Shown here piece by piece: positions 24,101 through 31,400 of a stretch of 64,000 bases of DNA (the first letter of the stretch is position 1; each line of letters opens with the position of its first letter). Below the pieces are notes generated by a model. It was not told the DNA's origin and did not search any database. It saw nothing but the letters and a program-made list of their open reading frames with translations. A program made the position numbers and the translations under genes. The stretch is from Paragonimus westermani (lineage: Eukaryota > Platyhelminthes > Trematoda > Plagiorchiida > Troglotrematidae), in contig QNGE01000147.1 in NCBI GenBank assembly GCA_008508345.1, positions 339,590-403,589 on the forward strand, given 5' to 3'.

Positions 24101-26392
24101 GTTAGCGCGTACAGTACGCAAAAGAACTGTAGGTGCAAAGGGAAGTGGTGAGGTGACTACATGGCGCTGCAACGAATAGAGCCGCCAATGCATTAGCAGT
24201 CCCGGATGTATAGGTCACCAACGTATTCACAACGCAACAGTAACGAACAGATGGAAAGCGCGTTAGACGCGAGTAGGCCAACTCGATTATGTACTCGTTT
24301 AGTTTTCAAGTTGACCATCACTCACATTTGATCGCAGCGTTCGCANAAAGTCTATCTGAATGCGAACGCTGCGATCAAATGTGAGTGATGGTCAACTTGA
24401 AAATAAACCAAATCCCCGACTACTCATCAGTAATCGTTTAGTTTTGTTCGTATCAAACAACGACCCCAGTCGTCTAGCAAACCAGTTGCCCATCCTCCTA
24501 GCAATCTGAGTCGCGATGGTCTGTTAATCCTCTTCTTCGGCTCTGTCGGTGCACTGTATTTTGAAGGTTTTGCTTGATTCTCAATCCAAAGTTGAACGTT
24601 TGTCTTAGAATCTTACGCAGAGCGATTTAACATATGCACTGATGGTGAAATTCTCCACTTTCCATTTTAGATATTGTTCTTGCCAGTCTAGGTCTATATT
24701 TCTCTATTTTCACTTCCAAAGGAGGGGTTTCATTTTCCACAACAAATTATCCTGTTTTACCGCCACTGGAGGACTTGATTGAAAAAAACCTCCACTCACA
24801 AGCCTCTCTGTCTTATTCCTTCAGGTTTACGTTGGATACGGGACACGCACATAGAGCAGTAGTTAGTGCAGCGCGAACCTTGTGGTGACGTTTATGCGCA
24901 AGTACCCTTGATTTTGATCAGTGACAGGCCAACCAAGGAACGGATGAATCAAACCATGTTATCTGTGCATTATTATGGATTAGGACGTCGTCAGCGTATT
25001 CCAGGTATCGAGGAGTTTTAGACATCTACATTAACACTAAACCATACTGCTTCCCAAGATGTCACCAACAGTAAAAGCCAACACGATGGATGAGATAAGA
25101 AAACCTATTCAAACATGTGCGATACTGAAGAACGAGGAGAATCTACAGTATGCCTTTACTCGGTCTCAATTTCCACGGTAAAGCTTTTCCGTGTACGTCA
25201 ACATACTTCCCAGGTGTACTCCTTGGTATGATAGTTGCAGTGTTGACCTGTCAAACAAGTCAAAGATCCCTGGGACACAGTTTCGATTGTCCGTGCTGAC
25301 GTACATGAAGAGGATCAGTGCGGGCGCCGATAAACTGCTACTCAGTCTGCTCTACAATCATCCGCTCCTCACATGTGTTAGGGTAAGTCTGTGGAGAACA
25401 GCCATGAACAACTTCAACACGATCAGAATTAATCTTAGCTTGAAATTGGTTTCATATGCGTTATAAGGACCCTTCTTCAAAAACGGAGAAGAATGGAAGC
25501 GCATGTTAGCATTATGGTTGTGAACAGCCCACCAAGCTTAGTAGAGCTGAACATTTCGTCTTAACTGTCGCAGCATATGGTCTGCGCACAATTTTTAAGT
25601 AAGAGAGGTTGCTAGTAAACCAAAATTATCCAGCATAAGTAAGAAAAGCGGAATAAAATAAACATTTTAAAGAGGAACTGAGGACGATATCTGAACAAAA
25701 TTCAGAGATGAGAATAAGTTTTTGAACCGATTAATTCTAACATAAATCCGAAAGTACATGCACTCAAGATGATGGATAATCTCATTGTAAGTTAAAAGGG
25801 ATGAGCCGTTTGTGCCTATAGAAAAAACTGGTGCGAACAGTAAATCAAATATATTGCTGAGATGTTCAACTTGAAAAATCAAATGTATAAAAAACACTTA
25901 CCTTCATATCCAGATTCAGCTTATCAAGTATTCCTTTGCGCCACCTCATCAGCTCTTCTTGTTTCATGCAATCTAACAGGGCGCGCAACAACTCATGACT
26001 ATCTTGTTGTCCAAATCCACTAAACCTGGGATACCTCTCAAGGATCGCTTCACGAAGTGACTGAGATGGGTTAGTTTATGCGAAATATCCTACTCCCGGG
26101 TTCAAAGTAGTTGCAAATGAATCCGACCGCACTTCACGCAGCTGTCCTGCGAGCTCGTAAAACCTAGTTGTTACAGAAGCTTTCATTATAGGTAGGGTTA
26201 TGTGCATGGTGGCGATAGATTCCTAAAATGAGGCAAAAGTTTGGTCATTAAGATACGTCGTACTCCGTCAGGTTTTTTTAAGGTCGCACTTCGCAGAGCC
26301 GGTAAGGAGAGAACTTCGTGAAAACAAGGACTACGTGAGAGACATTGCAGACTTGAATTTAAATAGCACGTGTTTCCCACATTGTGCAAACC
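2670..26392 (-). CDS. USP16/45: Ubiquitin-specific protease, USP16/USP45-like (peptidase C19); 3' eight exons
   Basis: This is a host gene for a cysteine protease that removes ubiquitin from proteins. Human USP16 acts on histone H2A and USP45 in DNA repair; which role applies here is unknown. Eight exons joined in compatible phase give about 650 residues. In order they show the Cys box GLHNVGNTCYLN (catalytic Cys near residue 9), the box GQQDSHELL, a first zinc knuckle (LQCCVCG), a basic then acidic linker like that of USP16, a second knuckle (CESCGKGH), LLTVHLKRFQQ, the box SFPIILDITPFC, the His box GGHYVAYV and the terminal SDSHV...LLFYERV ending in TGA. All key catalytic and zinc residues are visible. 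The order and the unusual linker point to USP16/45 rather than other USPs. The N-terminal exons with the expected ZnF-UBP domain were not found. One donor site (exon at 20,976) is uncertain. Confidence 0.88.
3129..5470. other. USP intron, no recognisable content
   Basis: This stretch is within the 7.6-kb last intron. The only notable sequence is a TATA-like run near 5,373 and an AATAAA near 5,464 on the plus strand, which could be an eroded LTR. I see no coding region with a recognisable domain. Confidence 0.5.
5471..7683 (-). mobile_element. Decayed RTE-type LINE inside USP intron
   Basis: Reading on the minus strand from 7683, translated pieces match an RTE endonuclease-reverse transcriptase in order. 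An endonuclease start (FNVHTLRQQ) is followed by a stretch ending in LLEWIPVNSHLC. Next comes RERLLQLCASYGLYALNTAF...HAWTQLSHVAVTYRW, then a fingers-domain remnant near 6,080 (CDNHRGISLVS). The YMDD-like tip (EYMDVTVSLSPS) is followed by the C-terminal segment (NARSVLLHGSETSPFRD...VFDHRRVR). There are many stops and frame shifts, and the palm segment between HRGIS and YMDD is missing. It is non-functional. Confidence 0.85.
7684..8893. other. USP intron, no recognisable content
   Basis: A 191-codon open frame on the minus strand ends here, but only its last part overlaps RTE endonuclease sequence and the rest shows no known motif. I support no gene in this stretch. Confidence 0.45.
8894..10570 (-). 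mobile_element. Decayed CR1-like LINE fragment inside USP intron
   Basis: On the minus strand, 10,298-10,570 carries a degenerate endonuclease segment (NVMMMGNLN in place of the usual IMGDFN). Positions 9,440-9,700 give a reverse-transcriptase palm remnant (DVIYFDF...HLTRLI). Positions 8,894-9,091 give the thumb/C-terminal motif APVIHPHLETSVQTCDPYL, matching the usual YVRPHLEYAVQAW.P. Frames are broken throughout. Confidence 0.65.
10691..10777 (-). CDS. USP16/45: USP exon 7 of those visible: 29-codon micro-exon
   Basis: This 87-nt phase-0 exon has the acceptor CTCTATTTTAG and a perfect donor CTG/GTAAGT. It encodes KSVSFPIILDITPFC, the counterpart of USP16 NKHIKFPEILDLAPFC. It exactly fills the gap between the HLKRFQQ exon and the His-box exon. 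It lies just upstream (in transcript order) of a decayed LINE and is too short to be noticed as an open frame. Confidence 0.9.
10778..11749. other. USP intron, no recognisable content
   Basis: This is the intron between the HLKRFQQ exon and the 29-codon exon. Only short open frames without motifs are present. Confidence 0.5.
11750..12228 (-). CDS. USP16/45: USP exon 6 of those visible: second zinc knuckle and HLKRFQQ box
   Basis: This 479-nt exon needs one base from the previous exon, which exon 5 supplies. The acceptor is TATTTCTTTAG. It starts with an acidic run (ADAEDSDEDK) and contains SCLSRFTAPERLTGPNQIIC, then ESCGKGH, and ends with LILEAPPLLTVHLKRFQQ. In USPs these are the second Cys pair and the beta strand near the active site. 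The donor is CAA/GTATGC, after which the frame stops within four codons. Confidence 0.92.
12229..15343. other. USP intron (5' part of a 7.2-kb intron), no recognisable content
   Basis: AT-rich non-coding sequence with scattered short open frames. I could not recognise a transposon or RNA gene. Confidence 0.4.
15344..15730 (+). mobile_element. LTR-like promoter/polyadenylation fragment
   Basis: This GC-richer patch has a TATA-like TATAAAT at 15,634-15,640 followed only 38 bases later by AATAAA at 15,678-15,683, the spacing expected of an LTR in which promoter and polyadenylation signal flank a short R region. No second copy, TG/CA ends or target duplication could be assigned, so it may be a solo or truncated LTR. 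Confidence 0.35.
15731..18813. other. USP intron, no recognisable gene
   Basis: This stretch includes a 90-codon open frame at 16,711 and a GC-rich patch from about 18,380 to 18,780 with long overlapping open frames rich in Arg and Gly on both strands. None shows a known domain. The GC-rich patch ends in the purine-rich sequence that precedes the LTR-like end at 18,814. Confidence 0.4.
18814..18916 (+). mobile_element. Short LTR-like end (possible TRIM or Gypsy 3' LTR)
   Basis: A purine-rich tract (GGAAACCGGGGGG) is directly followed by TGTTGCGGG. About 100 bases later the sequence reads GCTACA, giving the TG...CA ends of an LTR. AATAAA lies at 18,881-18,886, embedded in an 8-bp-arm hairpin (CAATAAAG...CTTTATTG, 18,880-18,899). 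No matching 5' copy was found, so the assignment is tentative. Confidence 0.3.
18917..19471. other. USP intron end, no recognisable content
   Basis: I see no coding or repeat signal here. The donor of the linker exon on the minus strand lies at the right edge. Confidence 0.5.
19472..19781 (-). CDS. USP16/45: USP exon 5 of those visible: basic/acidic linker
   Basis: This 310-nt exon enters in phase 0 after CTTCTGCACCTGATTAG and leaves in phase 1 at CCAG/GTGATC. It begins with a very basic run (RKRKHKNPKREQRGKRKEEL) and then becomes acidic and Ser/Asp-rich. Human USP16 has a comparable Lys/Gln-rich run at the same place inside its catalytic domain. An in-frame TAG lies immediately upstream and another at the 3' side, so the exon limits are tightly constrained. 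Confidence 0.72.
19782..20775. other. USP intron, no recognisable content
   Basis: AT-rich sequence between the zinc-knuckle exon and the linker exon. No motif was recognised. Confidence 0.5.
20776..20976 (-). CDS. USP16/45: USP exon 4 of those visible: first zinc knuckle
   Basis: The acceptor TTTTTTGCACACAG precedes a phase-0 segment containing SIATVVDRLFGGILVCSLQC and then CVCGTIRTTFEPFLDLSLP. This matches the USP16 stretch VDRIFGG...C..C......ESFLDLSLP, in which the cysteines bind zinc. The left boundary given uses a weak phase-0 donor (CGC/GTTTCC); the frame stays open to 20,692 and another donor is possible. Confidence 0.8.
21030..21061 (+). ncRNA. Hammerhead-like ribozyme core, probably from a Penelope-like element
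   Basis: CTGAGGA at 21,030-21,036 is followed by a 7-bp stem (GGCCACC / GGTGGTT, closed by loop CGA, with two G-T pairs) and then GAAAC at 21,055-21,059. Hammerhead ribozymes have CUGANGA, helix II and GAAA in this order, and such motifs occur in the pLTRs of Penelope-like elements. One unpaired A at the base of helix II departs from the consensus, and helices I and III were not confirmed, so it may be an inactive relic. Confidence 0.35.
21062..22456. other. USP intron, no recognisable content
   Basis: Short open frames only. Possibly further Penelope-like 3' sequence follows the hammerhead-like motif, but I could not demonstrate it. Confidence 0.4.
22457..22702 (-). mobile_element. LINE reverse-transcriptase C-terminal scrap
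   Basis: The minus-strand frame contains TRYSGVTSRHKLTWSD followed by a Lys/Arg-rich helix and a FHPRVIQSVLRM segment. This resembles the common LINE pattern YLGVTL...LTWS.H...KA...L after the reverse-transcriptase palm. It is about 80 codons long with no neighbouring support, so only the general class is suggested. Confidence 0.4.
23770..23930 (+). repeat. Direct repeat copy A
   Basis: The 75 bases from 23,770 match 24,112-24,185, and weaker similarity continues for roughly another 80. Shared blocks include CAGTACGC, GTGGTGA and ATGGCGCTG. Spacing between copies is 342 bases. The two could be degraded terminal repeats of a small element or an old tandem duplication. Confidence 0.6.
24112..24270 (+). 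repeat. Direct repeat copy B
   Basis: This is the counterpart of the copy at 23,770. The best block has CAGTACGC, AGAACTGTAGGTG, GTGAGGTGACTACATGG and CGCTGCAA in the same order and spacing. Divergence looks like roughly a quarter of positions, so the duplication is not recent. Confidence 0.6.
24303..24403. repeat. Inverted repeat flanking a single ambiguous base
   Basis: Arms 24,303-24,345 and 24,361-24,403 are exact reverse complements over 43 bp. The spacer holds one N at 24,346. Both arms belong to the same family as the repeat at 1,275-1,350. The N sits exactly at the end of the left arm, so this may be an assembly join of two contigs ending in the same repeat rather than a real palindrome. 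Confidence 0.85.
24404..25901. other. USP intron, no recognisable content
   Basis: This is the part of the 4.9-kb intron next to the QQDS-box exon. A 91-codon plus-strand frame at 25,191 has no recognisable motif. Confidence 0.45.
25902..26060 (-). CDS. USP16/45: USP exon 3 of those visible: QQDSHE box
   Basis: This 159-nt exon is phase 0. It follows a 33-nt intron (26,061-26,093) ending CATCTCAG. It contains FSGFGQQDSHELLRALLD, the conserved QQDSQE box of USPs, and then KQEELMRWRKGILDKLNL, which resembles the USP16 segment RAEE...SKGILKAF. The donor AAG/GTAAGTG is a perfect consensus. Confidence 0.92.
26094..26222 (-). CDS. USP16/45: USP exon 2 of those visible
   Basis: This 129-nt exon is phase 0. 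It follows a 41-nt intron (26,223-26,263) whose acceptor reads CCTCATTTTAG. It encodes a segment containing LPIMKASVTTRFYELAGQL and ending in TLNPG, which takes the place of the USP16 stretch between the Cys and QQDS boxes. The donor is GGA/GTAGGA. Similarity is weak, as in other USPs, so the assignment rests mainly on the frame and on both flanking exons. Confidence 0.8.
26264..26392 (-). CDS. USP16/45: USP exon 1 of those visible: Cys box
   Basis: This 129-nt exon is phase 0 at both ends. The acceptor is a pyrimidine-rich tract ending TTACATTCTAG directly before GLHNVGNTCYLNSSLQCL. The Cys of GNTC is the catalytic nucleophile of C19 peptidases. The donor is GGA/GTACGA. Without splicing here the frame meets a stop soon after, so the 41-nt intron that follows is required. 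Further upstream exons must exist because this one starts inside the protein. Confidence 0.9.
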
Positions 26393-27000
26393 CTAGAATG
26401 TAAAATAAGCATTTAATGGTTGAACAGCTCACCTTTACACAATATGAATGCTTCTTAAGGACCTTCACGTTAGGTCCGTCCAAAAAATTTTGAGCGCTCC
26501 CTAATTTTAAGACTTTTTCTGCATCACAAACATACCTTGGAGCCGCTGCTGTTGTCTAAAATATTTGACACATTTATGCCTCTTGCCCATGTTCCTGACA
26601 ATAAGAAAATGTACGACGTGCAAGCATCAGAGAAAAGCCTTCAAAAAATTATGATCAGAGACGTGTCCTACACAAACAAATAACCCAGCAGCGTCCGTGC
26701 TTTATAGCCCAATTACAATTCGTGCAGAAGGGATTGCTTCTTAGGAAGCAGTAGTTCAACATGTACCACTGGCTAAAACGAACAGAGAAATTTGCGTAAT
26801 GCGTAAGACAGACCAAAGAGTGTAGTGTCAACGTTTTCGGAAATGAGTGGATTAATAGTACAGTCGCCAATACATATATATACGTTGAGTATATTATATA
26901 AATGTAAGAGATACACAGAGTAGCGAACGATTAAGTGCAGCGGCCCAAGTCAACACGAGAATCCGTTATACGGCAAACGAATAAATGCCGAAATGAGAAT
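26393..27000. other. Upstream USP intron, no recognisable exon
   Basis: The acceptor of the Cys-box exon lies at its left edge, so this is intronic on the minus strand. I searched for Cys/His patterns of a ZnF-UBP domain and saw none that I could support. Confidence 0.5.
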
Positions 27001-27691
27001 GTCCTGCCACTCACCACATTCAGCCGCCGGTCAGTCTTCGCTCGTCTCTCGTTTCAGCAACGATTATGATGTAATGGCTGTTCAAGGCTGTGTCGACTGA
27101 TCGAATTCCGCGAACAGCGCCTCCAGTACAGATTTCTTCCCTCTGAATTTCACCTGCACGATCACTTCAGCGTGATTCATGTTGGCCTCGTGACCCGTGC
27201 CTGCGTAGCGGTGCCAAAGTTGTGATCTACAGTTCGCTCATCCCATTGTTTATGTGTCTATACAGGCGTGCGCGCAACTGCTTGCTCGTCTCGCCCACAT
27301 ACTGCTGACCAGGTTCCGGACATACAATCGGCTGGACCACACCAGATTGTTCATGTGGTCTTACAATCATTGGGATTCGTTAATGTTACTTTTGGTCCGT
27401 GACATGAAAGCTCAGTGACCACAGAACCCTTCACTTTGCTTCGGATTTGCGGCGAATATATGGCAGCTATTCGTGCTTTTAATCCTTTATGTTCATCTGT
27501 GCTGCCCCTGATACCTTTGAGAAAATGCTGGGGAAGCCATTGGCGATATAGTTCGGACAAATGTTGTCGTTCTCGGTTTGTAAACTCAGATGAGCTAAAG
27601 CGCATGTCCATACGTCGTGCGACGTTCCCACAAGACCTTTAGGATGACAAAAATTCGCAAAGTGCACGCTACCAACCATATTTTTCGTCAT
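27001..27691 (-). mobile_element. Penelope-like element fragment with GIY-YIG endonuclease remnant
   Basis: On the minus strand a segment with NICPNYIANGFPSIF resembles the end of the Penelope reverse transcriptase (L..NGYP..FI). After a linker a frame reads QPIVCPEPGQQYVGETSKQL followed by RARLYRHI, matching the GIY-YIG nuclease pattern YVG.TS..L..R...H. Several stops and frame changes follow. It is a decayed Penelope-like (Athena/Neptune type) 3' half. Confidence 0.65.
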
Positions 27692-28170
27692 ATCCGAACA
27701 AATTTGTTGTCCTTTGGACCCCAGCCGCGAAGTCGGGAATACCCTAATAAAATAAGCCTCAGTGTCAGTGTTTCCGTACCTCTAAGCTAAGTCATCAATC
27801 GGCTACCAGAATGTTTCTTGCAGCCTAAACACTAGTCACAAACAAGGCAAAACATGGTAGGTGGTGAGTTGGTAGTTATAAGATTTGCTTAAGCAAACGA
27901 AACTTGTGAGTCAAGTCAGTGCCCATATGTCGTTAGAATTTGTCTGCTAATGAAATTTGTCAATAGTAACACAATGTACCCACCACACGTCGCCGACGCA
28001 TCGGAGACATCGATGGACAGAAACGGTCATTGCGAACACCCACCGCACGAGTGAGCCAGGTTCCGCAACCGAACAATAAGATGTTATACACTGGAAGATT
28101 GAGATTAAGTCAGCGTCACAGATGGCGTAAGTTAACAATCGCTATCCGAACTAGTTAAACGATTTATGGT
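27692..28170. other. No recognisable content
   Basis: Short open frames only, between the Penelope-like and RTE fragments. Confidence 0.45.
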
Positions 28171-29230
28171 TTAACCAGACACTCCACCAGCGCTGATGCA
28201 ACTTCTAAGGTATATGAACTTCTCAGCTAATCGTAACTGCTCACTGCAGAGTGAGAATAGACGCAAGAACCTGTTGATCTTGAAACACCGCCTCGCACTT
28301 GAAAGACTTCGATGCCGTACCAACCTGAGGGACTGAAGTCCATAATCTGTCTCGGATAGTGTGGGCTCTTCGTGAACCTTCACATATTAGGGAAATGTTG
28401 TCTGAATACACCATGTATCGCAGTAGTGTCTGAGACCAGTTTCATGTCACCATACCCACAGTCTGTTGCGACAAACGCTGAGCTCATCAATTACAAACGT
28501 GAACAGGAAAACGGAGGCTTGACGACCTTGTCGCCCTTCATTTCAGAAGCTGAAGGGTGGCGATAAGATGACATGAGCCATAACCCGGCAGGGGTGTGAC
28601 AGCAAATTGTTTTCAAGACGTTGACACATACCGAGACACACCCCTCCTCAAAAAACAACCACAGGGTGCGGCTCTGTCAATCGGATGGAAAACCTCAGAT
28701 GTCAAGAGAGGAATAACTGCTGACCTCCTACATGAATGGCGGGGCTAAGACACTTGGTGGGGTGTGAAAACGAGATTAGCGTGACCCAAGTCAGGGCGAA
28801 GCCTAGCTTGCTCCTAGCAGATATGGTGTTTGTCAGTTATGCCTGGTCTAGGAATTAAGATGGCTGCGAGAAGTCTCAACGCAATAGGAACCACGCTAGT
28901 CCCTCAGTACGAGTCACCCTAACATGTTGGGAATCGTTGGGCAAACATAGGAGATACTCAACACACCTCGAAAACCGCGCGGTTTTTATGCTTTACAAAA
29001 ACCAAGTAGAAAAATCCCTTCCGGTCAAGCGACAACAGTACTGTAGGATCGACAGAATCAAAGACCACCGATTGAGAATAAATCAATGAGTGACGACATG
29101 CGAAGCAGACTTGAAGGCGAGTGAATGACAAGACGAAACGATAGCACGGCGGGATGATGAACGAGCGTGCGGCGTGAGTCGTACGTTCGAGTGTGCGGGG
29201 TACCTGTCGGCATTTCAACCCGTTCAAACA
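28171..29230 (-). mobile_element. Decayed RTE LINE fragment
   Basis: On the minus strand 28,958-29,227 contains VVFDSVDPTVLLSLDRKG, the palm motif AAFDSVDR..LL..L..KG of RTE reverse transcriptases. Further on, 28,171-28,383 gives EKFIYLRSCISAGG, the usual FKYLGSCIS.GG after the thumb. The intervening catalytic YADD region is unrecognisable. It is inverted relative to the RTE copy that starts near 29.47 kb. Confidence 0.65.
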
Positions 29231-29469
29231 AACGTCTCAGCACATAGAAAAGTTACAAACAAAAAACAGCGCGAATGGCAATCGTAATTCTAACATACTC
29301 AGCAGTAACCAAATACAGTCGCTACAGCATTAACGATAATCCATTAGCGATAAGCCCAGAAGGTTAGTGCGATGGAAGGAACATTTTGAAGGCCTCCTGG
29401 TTCTACTGCGTAGCCACCACAAACTTGTAATGTAGTGCCATGGTCGGTAGACTTGGAACCACCCACTGA

Positions 29470-30985
29470 GACTGAGGTCCGCAATTGCATTGCGGTTCTC
29501 AAGCGTAATAAGGCTGCTGGTCCAGATGACCTTGTGCCGGCACTTTCCAAAGAAGGAGGAGAGGCGTTAGTAGAAGCTTTGACTCATTCGTTTTAACTTG
29601 TGTGGACGAGTTGGAGTCACTCAATAATAGTTCCTATATATAAGAAAGGTATTAGGGGCTCTTGTGAAAACCTCAGAGGAATTAGTTTGACCCCAGACAT
29701 TTCTAGGGTCCTAGCATCTATTATACTTCGCCGACTCACTGCAGCTCGAGAGGTAAACATTAGGGAAGAACAGGCAGGATTTCGTCCCGGGCGGGGATGT
29801 GTAGATCACATATTCACTCTTCGTCAAATTTTGGAGCAGCGTCATGTGTACCGCCGGCCAACAATTGTTGTGTTTCTCGACTATAAAGTTGCGTTCGACT
29901 AAGTGGATCGATCTACACTTTTAGAGTCGCTCAAACGCAGATATGTGCCGACCAAGTACGTGAACATACTGTCGGCACTCTCTTCCCATACTTCAGCTCA
30001 GATTAGGGTTTACGGTGAACTGTCTGACAGTTTCAGCACCATAAGTGGCGTACGTCAAGGTTGTCCGCTGTCACCATTTTTGTTTAATTTCGTTATAGAC
30101 GAAATAATGGAGGATTGTCTGCAGCACTCAGAAGATGTCGGCGTGGACCTCCTACCTGGTGAAAGACTGACNNNNNNNNNNNNNNNNNNNNNNNNNNNNN
30201 NNNNNNNNNNNNNNNNNNNNNNNNNNNNNNNNNNNNNNNNNNNNNNNNNNNNNNNNNNNNNNNNNNNNNNNNNNNNNNNNNNNNNNNNNNNNNNNNNNNN
30301 NNNNNNNNNNNNNNNNNNNNNNNNNNNNNNNNNNNNNNNNNNNTTGACCACCGATGTCTGCGTTCAATCGCTCGTATCGGGTGTCACCAGAGTTTGATGT
30401 TTGGTAGTGATTGTCAAACGAGTTCTTTTGTCCAATCTCTACGTTTGCACAGGCTTAGATGGTTAAGTCATGTACTAAGGATGCCAGCTAGTCGTCTTCC
30501 ACACCGAGCACTGTTCGCTGACACTGCGACCGACTGGTGTAGGGTGCGAAGTGGACAGGCAATGACCTGGCGTAGGGAAATGAAGTCGTTTACCAAGGGG
30601 TTGGCCACTGTAGATCGAGTTCGTCTCCCGGGCTGGGGCTCTCGCGACTCACAGAGTCGGTGGCTGGAGACTCTAGGTGAAATGGCGGCTAATCGAGCTC
30701 AATGGCGTGAATGTTGTCGTTGTCTGGCAGAGTTGTCTGTGAAGTGAGTGCACTTAACGACGCGGGGAAGTGAAAGCCGTAAGGAAGCTGTCTTGCTGAT
30801 GATGCTTTACTCTCACTTGCAGCTCAGTTGTTTGTTTGCAAGGTGTAGGCACCTTGACGTTGAATGTTTGAATACGGACGTAGTTATTTTCAGTAGTTTG
30901 CTCCTTCCCTGTCCTCTTCTTTTTTCCTTCTCTCTCCCTATATAGAGTTTGTTTTTTCTTGATGGTTGTGTGGCAGTTAAACATC
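29470..30985 (+). mobile_element. RTE-type LINE, 3' part, interrupted by assembly gap
   Basis: The reading begins at the fingers (VLKRNKAAGPDD, near 29,495) and continues through SIIVPIYKKG, QAGFRPGRGCVDHIFTLRQI, a palm with FLDYKVAFD, then a TAA stop where the family usually has a codon, and GVRQGCPLSPFLFNFVIDEI. The YADD region lies in the N gap. After it come the C-terminal frame 30,394-30,747 (LRLHRLRWLSHVLRMP, then RRLPHRALF-like) and a short 3' region. At least one stop and the missing 5' half make it a truncated copy. Confidence 0.88.
30172..30343. other. Assembly gap (172 N)
   Basis: A run of 172 unknown bases lies inside the RTE reverse transcriptase, just where the catalytic YADD motif is expected. 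The true length is unknown. Confidence 1.
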
Positions 30986-31400
30986 GGTGTGAATTGCTGA
31001 TGTATTGCAGTCTATGATGATGATCTGTCTTTGTAAAACCTTCAAACCTGGTGTTTCCAAGTAACTCATTACCAACACTAATTCCAGCAAATTGTAACGA
31101 TATAACGCGGTCACATCGACGTTACAATTGTCCTGACCGTTGTAGTCTAGCATGAGTTTGTCGACTACATGCTGCGAGACCCCCCACTTTAACATCGGTC
31201 TGCAAAAATGAATGTAATGCACTGAAGCTGAAAAAGCGTCAGCAGAACGAGGGAATACTGGCCGCGGAATCGGTAGCAGCACCTAAGGGGCTCTGGGTGT
31301 ACATCCAACGACACATCAGAATCGAGGCGTTGATGGATCAGCATGAAAACGAAGTTGCTGAGGACTTATGCAATGCTCAACTAATGGCTCAACATTAAGT
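30986..31400. other. No recognisable gene
   Basis: This lies between two plus-strand LINE fragments. A 101-codon minus-strand frame ends here but shows no domain. Confidence 0.45.
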
